DNA of 6,342 bases from Actinomycetes bacterium (GTDB lineage Bacteria; Actinomycetota; Thermoleophilia; Solirubrobacterales; 70-9): NCBI GenBank assembly GCA_023434465.1, contig JAEYSQ010000203.1, forward strand, positions 1 to 6,342, given 5' to 3'. The position numbers were made by a program, and so were the translations under genes. Shown here piece after piece: positions 1 through 4,905 of this stretch; within the stretch, counting starts at the first letter, position 1, and each line of letters begins with the position of its first letter. The notes under the pieces were generated by a model that had not been told where the DNA came from, made no database searches, and saw only the letters and a program-made list of their open reading frames with translations.

Positions 1-1233
1 ACCGAGGAGGTTCGCTTCAATCCGGAAACGGTGATCACTTCCGGTCCCGGCAACGGCACATCGAAGTCGGCTTCCGCCGAGTTCAACAGCCCGGACAGCG
101 GAGTCACCTTCGAATGCCGCGTTGACAGCAACCCCTTCGAGGCCTGCACCAGCCCGTACTCGGTGGAGGGTCTCTCGATCGGTCAGCACAGCATCTCGGT
201 CCGCGCGGTGAACGAGTTCGGCATGGCCGACGATTCTCCCGCCGTTACGAGCTGGGAGGTCCTCTCGATACCGAAGACCGGTCCCAAGGTTCCGGTCACG
301 CTCGAATCGACCGGCGGCACCCTGTCGCTGGCTTCTCTCGGCGCGGTCGATCTGCCCGAGGACCAGGTCAAGCTGGAGGGTGATCTCTTCACCGACAACG
401 GCGGGGTCACGATCCCGGCCAGCGGAGTCAGCTTCGCCCCCGTCACTCAGACCATCGAGGATGTGCTCGGCCCCGGATCGGTGGTCGGCATCACGATCAA
501 CATCACCGCGACTGCCGACAGTGACGGTCTGCTGCCTAACGGCGGCGGAGACTCCTCGTTCGTGCTGCCGGTTCAGGCTGACATCGTGGCCAGCCTGGGA
601 GGGAGCCCGCTCCTGCCGGAAGGCACCGAGTGTGCACTCAAGCCGGTCACCTTCGATCTCGCCGGAACCTACAACGAGAGCGCCGGGACCGTCCATCTGG
701 AACAGGACAACGTCGCCTTCCCGCAGATCACCGGTTGTGGACCGTTCAAGGTGACGATCGACAGTCTGCTGGAGCTGCCCCGCAACGACATCGAGATGGC
801 CCTCGACTTCAAGGTCACCAAGGGCGCGGCTGAGTGTGAGCCGCCGCTGGTCGGGACACCGCCGGATTGTGTCCAGCCCCCGGAGCAGAAGCCCAAGCTG
901 GCCAAGGTTGTGGTCAAGGGTCCGAAGAAGGTCAAGTCAGGCAAGAAGTTCGCGCTCAAGGCCTCGGTCAAGAACAACGGTGACGCCACCGCCTCGAACG
1001 TCAAGGTCTGCGTCCAGACGCCGAAGCGCCTGATCGCCGGCAAGGCGAAGCGCTGCCGTACGGTCAAGACGATCGCCGCCGGCAAGACGGCAACCGTGAC
1101 CTTCACCCTCAAGGCCAAGAAGGCTGGGAAGAAGGCCAGGAAGCGGAGCCGGGCCAAGTTCACGGTCACCGCACCGACTGGCGACGGGTCCAAGACCGGC
1201 AAGCATCGTGGCCACGTAACGGTCCTGAAGTAG
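1..1233 (+). CDS. Secreted/surface Ig-like protein with C-terminal CARDB-like domain, 5' partial
   Basis: The reading frame is open from base 1 to the TAG at 1231-1233 (410 residues visible). A GTG at 31 could be taken as a start, but the motif around it (NPETVITSGP) is the usual opening of a bacterial Ig-like repeat and begins before the GTG, so the true start is almost certainly upstream of the window. Visible parts: an Ig-like module at about residues 8-88 with the paired-cysteine pattern FECRVDSNPFEACTSPY; a central beta-rich, Gly/Ser/Thr-rich region of about 190 residues with further cysteines; a short proline-rich linker (PPEQKPK); and a C-terminal Lys-rich beta domain with the CARDB/DUF11-like pattern VKNNGDATASNVKVCVQTP. 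The protein ends without a membrane anchor or LPXTG-like signal. Such proteins are typically secreted in actinobacteria; the role (adhesion, envelope structure) is unknown. It is separated from the ribosomal genes by a terminator and is probably functionally unrelated to them. Confidence 0.75.
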   Translation, partial: TEEVRFNPETVITSGPGNGTSKSASAEFNSPDSGVTFECRVDSNPFEACTSPYSVEGLSIGQHSISVRAVNEFGMADDSPAVTSWEVLSIPKTGPKVPVTLESTGGTLSLASLGAVDLPEDQVKLEGDLFTDNGGVTIPASGVSFAPVTQTIEDVLGPGSVVGITINITATADSDGLLPNGGGDSSFVLPVQADIVASLGGSPLLPEGTECALKPVTFDLAGTYNESAGTVHLEQDNVAFPQITGCGPFKVTIDSLLELPRNDIEMALDFKVTKGAAECEPPLVGTPPDCVQPPEQKPKLAKVVVKGPKKVKSGKKFALKASVKNNGDATASNVKVCVQTPKRLIAGKAKRCRTVKTIAAGKTATVTFTLKAKKAGKKARKRSRAKFTVTAPTGDGSKTGKHRGHVTVLK

Positions 1234-1250
1234 CCGCTCCAACCTCTCGA

Positions 1251-1295
1251 AAGCGGGCCCGCTCCGGAAATTTGCCGGGCGGGCCCGTTTCGTTT
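1251..1295 (+). terminator. Rho-independent terminator-like hairpin after the surface-protein gene
   Basis: The arms CGGGCCCGC (1254-1262) and GCGGGCCCG (1279-1287) pair perfectly over 9 bp around a 16-base loop. With one bulged G (1253) the stem extends by AAA/TTT. It is followed by TTTCGTTTC rather than an unbroken T run. It begins about 18 bases after the stop codon, which fits termination of the upstream gene. Confidence 0.7.
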
Positions 1296-1296
1296 C

Positions 1297-1457
1297 GGGG
1301 CCGGGAGGCTTCATTCGACCGGTGAGTCCTCTGGACTAGCAACCCGATCGGACGCGAGGACCCGCATGCGGCTTCAAATCGGTATCCTTCTTAAGATGCG
1401 CCTCTGCCCCCGGGCCGAGGCTTTACTTTGTCAGCACTGCCTGAGTAGCGAGGAAAT
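1297..1457 (+). promoter_or_regulatory. Intergenic region upstream of rpmG, probable promoter region of the rpmG-secE-nusG-rplK-rplA operon
   Basis: No gene or tRNA fold could be built here, although tRNA genes often precede rpmG-secE in other bacteria. A promoter is expected because a terminator lies just upstream. The best -10-like hexamer is TAAGAT at 1392-1397 (4 of 6 matches to TATAAT), without a convincing -35. Two perfect palindromes are present, CCGATCGG (1344-1351) and CCGCATGCGG (1362-1371), plus a small hairpin AGTCC/GGACT (1325-1337). The palindromes could be operator-like or chance. The region ends in the rpmG ribosome-binding site GAGGA (1450-1454). Confidence 0.35.
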
Positions 1458-1622
1458 ATGGCACGCGGAGATGTCCGCATCGCGGTGACGCTCGCATGTG
1501 AGAACTGCAAGCGTCGTAACTACCAAACGAATAAATCGAAGCGCAATACTCCCGATCGAATCGAGATGCGGAAGTACTGCCGCTGGTGCGGCAAGCACCA
1601 GCCCCACAAGGAAACCCGCTAG
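1458..1622 (+). CDS. rpmG: 50S ribosomal protein L33, zinc-ribbon form
   Basis: This 54-residue protein starts at ATG 1458, preceded by GAGGA at 1450-1454 with short spacing, and stops at TAG 1620-1622. It begins MARGDVRIAVTLACENCKRR and ends GKHQPHKETR, the L33 pattern throughout. It carries two CxxC knuckles (Cys14/Cys17 and Cys41/Cys44), so it is the zinc-binding (C+) form rather than the cysteine-free zinc-independent paralogue that many actinobacteria also encode elsewhere. L33 binds 23S rRNA near the E site of the large subunit. It is the first gene of the operon and its stop codon shares its last G with the secE GTG start (TAGTG), which implies translational coupling. The length is normal for the family. 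Confidence 0.96.
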   Translation: MARGDVRIAVTLACENCKRRNYQTNKSKRNTPDRIEMRKYCRWCGKHQPHKETR

Positions 1623-2128
1623 TGGCCAAGTCCCGGGCACAGCGGAAGGCCGAGCGCCGCGCGCGCGAGGCTGCGGCGAAGGGAGGTGTTGAGTCTGATT
1701 CGCAGGCCCAGCACGACACCCAGGTGCCGAAATCCGGTGACGTCGCTGAGGTCGAGGCCGTAGAGGCCGGCATCGCGGCTGGTGCCCAGGAGCAGGATCT
1801 CGAAACTCCGGACGCCCCCAAGGGACTTAGTTCGAAGGAACAAAAGCGCCAGGCCCGGCAGGAAGAGAAGCGCAAGAAGGCCGAACAGAAGAAGCAGGAG
1901 GAGCAGCAGCTCGCCAAGCGGCAGAAGCAGGCCCAGACCGAGCGCAAACGCGGCGGGGTCATCGCCTTCCTGGCATCCTGTATCGCCGAGCTGAAGCGCG
2001 TCCAGTGGCCTAATCGGGATACCCTGATTCAGGCGACAGCAGTAACCGTCATCTTCGTAATCGTGGCCGCCGTCTATCTCGGGCTCGCGGACCTTGCTTT
2101 CAACTGGCTCGTCCAGAGGGTCATCTAA
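1622..2128 (+). CDS. secE: Preprotein translocase subunit SecE with long charged N-terminal extension
   Basis: This is the 168-residue small essential subunit of the SecYEG translocon, which clamps SecY in the inner membrane. The start chosen is GTG 1622, overlapping the rpmG TAG by one base, with AAGGA at 1608-1612 nine bases upstream. An earlier in-frame ATG at 1586 lies inside rpmG and lacks support. The SecE signature is C-terminal: an amphipathic helix with AELKRVQWPNRDTLIQAT (residues 122-139), then one membrane segment (about 140-163) ending FNWLVQRVI. Before it are a basic segment (1-20), an acidic Ala/Glu linker (about 23-65), and a Lys/Glu/Gln-rich stretch (about 71-110) that looks like a charged coiled coil. 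Single-TM SecE proteins are usually only about 60-90 residues, so roughly 110 residues here are extension. The secE-nusG neighbourhood is standard. Confidence 0.95.
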   Translation: MAKSRAQRKAERRAREAAAKGGVESDSQAQHDTQVPKSGDVAEVEAVEAGIAAGAQEQDLETPDAPKGLSSKEQKRQARQEEKRKKAEQKKQEEQQLAKRQKQAQTERKRGGVIAFLASCIAELKRVQWPNRDTLIQATAVTVIFVIVAAVYLGLADLAFNWLVQRVI

Positions 2129-2136
2129 GGAACTTC

Positions 2137-2658
2137 ATGTATCGCTGGTACGTAATCAACACATACTCCGGCCAGGAGAACAAGGTCAAGCAGAAACTCG
2201 AGCACCGCATCGAGTCGATGGGGCAGGGCCACCGCGTCCGCAAGGTCGTGGTTCCGACCGAGCAGGTTTCGGAGATCAAGGACGGGCAGAAGATCCAGGT
2301 CGAGAAACGCACCATGCCCGGCTACGTGCTGATCAACATGGAGATGACCGACAACGCCTGGAGCCTGGTCGCCAACACCCAGGGCGTGACCGGTTTCGTC
2401 GGCCCGCGTGACACTCCGGTGCCGCTGACCAAGACGGAGATTGACCGGCTGCTCCACCGCGAGACCGCCGAGCGGCCGCGTACCCAGGCCCAGTTCGAGA
2501 TCGGTGAAACGGTCAAGATCATCAGCGGCCCCCTTTCAGACTTTTCCGGCGAGATCGCCGAAATCAATGACGACCAGCAGAAGCTCAAGGTGCTGGTTTC
2601 GATCTTCGGGCGCGAAACGCCTTCCGAGGTCGGCTACGAACAGGTCAAGAAGCTCTAA
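2137..2658 (+). CDS. nusG: Transcription termination/antitermination factor NusG
   Basis: The 173-residue protein starts at ATG 2137 with AAGG at 2127-2130, eight bases after the secE stop. NusG binds the RNA polymerase clamp through its NGN domain and Rho or ribosomal protein S10 through its KOW domain. The NGN domain covers about residues 1-105, with RWYVINTYSGQE near the N-terminus, MPGYVLINM at 60-68 and TGFVGP at 85-90. The KOW domain covers about 120-173, with GETVKIISGPLSDFSGEI. The length is close to E. coli NusG (181 residues). It lacks the long acidic N-terminal extension of many actinobacterial NusG proteins such as those of Streptomyces and Mycobacterium. It lies between secE and rplK, the common order. 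Confidence 0.97.
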   Translation: MYRWYVINTYSGQENKVKQKLEHRIESMGQGHRVRKVVVPTEQVSEIKDGQKIQVEKRTMPGYVLINMEMTDNAWSLVANTQGVTGFVGPRDTPVPLTKTEIDRLLHRETAERPRTQAQFEIGETVKIISGPLSDFSGEIAEINDDQQKLKVLVSIFGRETPSEVGYEQVKKL

Positions 2659-2687
2659 CCACCCAAACGTTTAAGGCATTCAGTCCC

Positions 2688-3110
2688 ATGGCTAAGAAAG
2701 TAATGACCCTCATCAAGCTCCAGATTCCGGCTGGCCCGGCCAACCCGGCGCCGCCGGTCGGCCCGGCTCTCGGTCAGCACGGGGTCAACATCATGGACTT
2801 CTGCAAGGCGTTCAACGCGCAGACCCAGCAGGAGGGTGGCACGATCATTCCGGTCGAGATCACGGTCTACGAAGACCGCAGTTTCGACTTCATCACCAAG
2901 ACGCCGCCCGCGGCTGTGCTGATCAAGGAAGCGATCAACATCAAGAAGGGCTCGGGAGAGCCACACGTAAACAAGGTCGGCACCATCACCGAGGCCCAGG
3001 TGCGGCAGATCGCGGAGCGCAAGATGCCCGATCTGAACGCGAATGACCTGGATGCCGCCTCGAAGATCATCGCCGGCACCGCCCGCTCGATGGGCGTGGA
3101 GGTCAAGTAA
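2688..3110 (+). CDS. rplK: 50S ribosomal protein L11
   Basis: The 140-residue protein starts at ATG 2688; AAGG at 2673-2676 is the likely ribosome-binding site, somewhat far away. L11 binds the GTPase-associated region of 23S rRNA and, with the L10-L12 stalk, helps recruit translation factors and stringent-response RelA. The N-terminal domain has the proline-rich segment PANPAPPVGPALGQHG (17-32), the part contacted by thiostrepton-type antibiotics. The C-terminal rRNA-binding domain follows from about residue 72, including KTPPAAVLIKEA and the terminal GTARSMGVEV (130-139). The length is the family norm. A 29-base gap separates it from nusG and only 2 bases separate it from rplA. Confidence 0.98.
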   Translation: MAKKVMTLIKLQIPAGPANPAPPVGPALGQHGVNIMDFCKAFNAQTQQEGGTIIPVEITVYEDRSFDFITKTPPAAVLIKEAINIKKGSGEPHVNKVGTITEAQVRQIAERKMPDLNANDLDAASKIIAGTARSMGVEVK

Positions 3111-3112
3111 CC

Positions 3113-3898
3113 ATGGCTCACGGCAAGCGCTTTCGCCAGCAGTTCCAGAAGGTCCAGCGGGATCACGTATATCCGCCGGACGAGGCGATCAACCTGATCA
3201 AGGAGACCGCTTCGGCGAAGTTCGACGAGACGGTCGAGGTTCACATCCGGCTCGGGGTCAACGTCCGTCACGCCGAAGAGCAGCTGCGCGGCACCCTGGC
3301 CCTGCCCAACGGGCTCGGCAAGGATGTCAAGGTCGCGGTCTTCGCCCAGGGCGACAAGGCGCGTGACGCCGAGGCTGCCGGAGCTGACATCGTCGGCGCG
3401 GATGACCTCGCGGCCAAGATCGAGGAAGGCTTCGACGACTTCGACGTGGTCATCGCGACCCCGGACATGATGCCGACCGTCGGCCGCCTCGGCCGCGTGC
3501 TCGGCCCTTCGGGCAAGATGCCGAACCCCAAGGTCGGAACCGTGACCGAGGATGTCGAGAAGGCCGTTGGCGAGTCCAAGGCCGGCAAGATCGAGTACCG
3601 CACCGACCGTCAGGCGATCGTTCACCTGGTCATCGGAAAGGCATCCTTCGACGCCGCCAAACTGCTCGAGAACTACGCCGCCGTGATGGACGAGATCTCC
3701 AAGGCCAAGCCGGCCTCGACCAAGGGCCGCTACATCCTTTCGGTCTCGATCTCGACCACCATGGGTCCCGGAATCTCGGTCGACACCGGGAAGGCGACCG
3801 AGGCGGACATCTTCGGAGAGCAGAGCGACGCCGATGCTGGCAGCGACACTGACTCCGGCGCTGACTCCGGCACCGAAGCCGAGGCCGTCCCCGCCTGA
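3113..3898 (+). CDS. rplA: 50S ribosomal protein L1 with acidic C-terminal tail
   Basis: The 261-residue protein starts at ATG 3113, two bases after the rplK stop, with GGAGG at 3098-3102 inside rplK. L1 forms the mobile L1 stalk that guides tRNA leaving the E site; in well-studied bacteria it also represses its own rplK-rplA mRNA, but I could not identify an L1-binding leader here. Family motifs are clear: KFDETVEVHIRLGVNVRHAE (36-55), ATPDMM...GRVLGPSGKMPNPK (115-140) and the terminal VSISTTMGPGISVD (211-224). Typical L1 proteins stop shortly after MGPG at about 230 residues; this one adds about 35 residues rich in Asp, Ser, Gly and Glu. The tail DNA includes a 12-base near-repeat (about 3848-3871, the TGACTCCGGC units). 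The stop TGA is followed by one codon and then by the next gene in the same frame. Confidence 0.97.
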   Translation: MAHGKRFRQQFQKVQRDHVYPPDEAINLIKETASAKFDETVEVHIRLGVNVRHAEEQLRGTLALPNGLGKDVKVAVFAQGDKARDAEAAGADIVGADDLAAKIEEGFDDFDVVIATPDMMPTVGRLGRVLGPSGKMPNPKVGTVTEDVEKAVGESKAGKIEYRTDRQAIVHLVIGKASFDAAKLLENYAAVMDEISKAKPASTKGRYILSVSISTTMGPGISVDTGKATEADIFGEQSDADAGSDTDSGADSGTEAEAVPA

Positions 3899-3901
3899 GC
3901 C

Positions 3902-4672
3902 TTGCGCCGTTTTCGGGCTTCATTTCTGCTCATAGCGGCGATCGGAGTCCTTGGCCTCGCCGGTTGCGGTGGGTCGGATTCCAATTCCGGTGATTCCGCC
4001 GATCAGCAGGCTGACCTCGAACAGATCGCCTCGGTCGGCAAGGAACTGCAGGTGGCGTTCTCGAAGCGGGATGCGACGGGTTTCTGCGCGCTGTTTGATC
4101 CCCAGGTGATCGAGGAGCAACTGGGGTCGCAGTCCGGCTGCGAGAAACAGGCGAAAGCGAGCTTCCGGCAGAACGACGGAAAAGCTTCGTTCGCGTTCGC
4201 CGACATCACCCTCGACGGCGATTACGCCGTCGCCAAAGGATCTTCGCTTGGCGACATCTACTTCCGCAAGATCGGTGGGGAGTGGTTGGTGAGCCGCGAG
4301 CAGCAGGTCTCCGACGAAGCGGTCGACACCGACCCGGCGACCGACGAGGAAGCGATCCGGGAAAGGTCCGGCCAGGTCGCGGCAGCCGTGACTGCCGGCA
4401 ACCCTGACGGCTTCTGCGAGCAGTTCAACCCGGTGGCAATGATGAAGCGCTTCAAGAGCCTCGAAAGGTGCGCCCGGGAGTTTCGCCCCTCGATCGTCCG
4501 CGCGGCGGCGGCGATCAAGCGGCAAGGCAAGCCGGTAACGGTGGACCGGGTTGAGATGCCCGGCGAGAACCGTGCGATCGCCCGTCTCAGCGACGGTGCC
4601 GGCCAGATCGAGCTGGTCCAGGTCGAAGACGCCTGGTTCATGGCGCTTCCCAGGACCGGCCCCGGCAGCTGA
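3902..4672 (+). CDS. Predicted lipoprotein with two tandem cysteine-paired repeats, function unknown
   Basis: The 256-residue protein starts at TTG 3902. The rplA stop TGA lies in the same frame one codon upstream, so no earlier start exists, and no good ribosome-binding site is visible, suggesting translational coupling to rplA. The N-terminus MRRFRASFLLIAAIGVLGLAGC has a basic head, a hydrophobic core and a lipobox LAGC with the lipidated Cys22, followed by a Gly/Ser/Asp linker. The mature part is an internal duplication. Residues about 39-133 contain GFCALFDP, Cys62, Cys80 and Trp128; residues about 149-250 contain GFCEQFNP, Cys172, Cys190 and Trp245. In both repeats the second Cys follows the first by exactly 18 positions, suggesting one disulfide per repeat. 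The alternation of a helical start, a beta-rich middle and a Trp strand recalls NTF2-like/SnoaL-type or lumazine-binding-like secreted domains, but I do not recognise the family with certainty. It is membrane-anchored outside the cell; the substrate is unknown. Confidence 0.85.
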   Translation: MRRFRASFLLIAAIGVLGLAGCGGSDSNSGDSADQQADLEQIASVGKELQVAFSKRDATGFCALFDPQVIEEQLGSQSGCEKQAKASFRQNDGKASFAFADITLDGDYAVAKGSSLGDIYFRKIGGEWLVSREQQVSDEAVDTDPATDEEAIRERSGQVAAAVTAGNPDGFCEQFNPVAMMKRFKSLERCAREFRPSIVRAAAAIKRQGKPVTVDRVEMPGENRAIARLSDGAGQIELVQVEDAWFMALPRTGPGS

Positions 4673-4691
4673 CTCTGCTGCGGGTTTGCAG
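4661..4691 (+). terminator. Terminator-like hairpin overlapping the lipoprotein stop
   Basis: GCAGC (4665-4669) pairs with GCTGC (4677-4681), and CCC (4661-4663) pairs with GGG (4682-4684), with G4664 bulged and a 7-base loop that includes the end of the TGA stop. It is followed by TTTGCAGTT, a weak T tract. It would separate the rpmG-to-lipoprotein operon from the rplJ leader unit, probably incompletely. Confidence 0.45.
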
Positions 4692-4705
4692 TTGGCTGGC
4701 ACTTC

Positions 4706-4741
4706 GAGTCAACTGCTTCGGCAAACCTGTAAGGTTTCACG
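4706..4741 (+). promoter_or_regulatory. Candidate promoter of the rplJ-rplL unit, with a palindrome at the -10
   Basis: TAAGGT at 4730-4735, preceded directly by TG, is the best -10-like element and would place the transcription start near 4741-4743, right at the 5' edge of the L10 leader fold. The -35 is weak (GAGTCA-like at 4706-4711). The -10 lies within a perfect 6-bp inverted repeat, AAACCT-GTA-AGGTTT (4723-4737). Placement relative to the leader is the main support; the hexamers alone would not be convincing. Confidence 0.4.
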
Positions 4742-4800
4742 TCTGCCGTAGACCGCTGGTCGGGCGATAGTCCGTAATTTCCCAGCGCAGGTGAGCCAGA
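4742..4800 (+). ncRNA. Ribosomal L10 leader (L10-L12 autoregulatory RNA element)
   Basis: The stretch between a probable promoter and rplJ matches the L10 leader pattern: CCGTAGAC (4746-4753), then a helix CGCTGG/CCAGCG (4754-4759 with 4782-4787), an inner hairpin CGGGC/GTCCG (4761-4765 with 4770-4774, one G-U pair) closed by a GATA loop, the conserved TAAT (4775-4778), and GCGCAGGTG (4785-4793). An outer helix TCTG/CAGA (4742-4745 with 4797-4800) closes it. In bacteria where it has been studied, the L10-(L12)n complex binds this structure, which mimics its 23S rRNA site, and represses rplJ-rplL expression. Recognition is from memory of the conserved motifs plus the helices drawn here; a covariance-model search was not possible. 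Confidence 0.8.
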
Positions 4801-4826
4801 GTGACCGTTCGTGGTTGCTCCTCGTG

Positions 4827-4851
4827 CCCGCCTGTGAGCGGGTTTTTGTTT
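4827..4851 (+). terminator. Intrinsic terminator within the rplJ leader (attenuator)
   Basis: CCCGC (4827-4831) pairs with GCGGG (4838-4842) around a 6-base loop and is followed at once by TTTTTGTTT (4843-4851), the best T tract in the window. It lies between the L10 leader fold and the rplJ start, 55 bases before the ATG, so it would stop transcription before the genes when formed. Its 5' arm can instead pair with the leader: CGCAGGTG (4786-4793) is complementary to CGCCTGTG (4829-4836) over 8 pairs with two G-U, giving a possible antiterminator. The whole arrangement looks like feedback attenuation. Confidence 0.7.
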
Positions 4852-4905
4852 GCCCGGGCTGTCTGCGACAGGAAGATTCGTCAGACAAATACAAGTCAGG
4901 CAAAC

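Noticed and set aside
31..33. GTG at 31 as the true start of the surface protein
   Set aside because: The frame is open to base 1 and the Ig-like motif starts before the GTG; no signal peptide follows it, so the gene is cut by the window edge.
1300..1457. A possible tRNA upstream of rpmG, suggested by the TTCAAATC string at 1373-1380
   Set aside because: No flanking T-stem, acceptor or anticodon arms can be paired.
1586..1621. ATG at 1586 as the start of secE
   Set aside because: It lies inside rpmG; the GTG at 1622 overlaps the rpmG stop, has AAGGA at good spacing and yields a sensible N-terminus.
2867..3625. Long reverse-strand open frame opposite rplK and rplA (252 codons), and a similar one opposite the lipoprotein (3920-4702)
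   Set aside because: They are antisense shadows of strongly recognisable genes in high-GC DNA and show no family motifs or ribosome-binding sites.
4801..4905. Extension of rplJ upstream to a GTG at 4801, giving a 330-residue protein
   Set aside because: The extra 35 residues do not resemble L10, run across the intrinsic terminator and leader, and the ATG at 4906 gives the normal L10 N-terminus.
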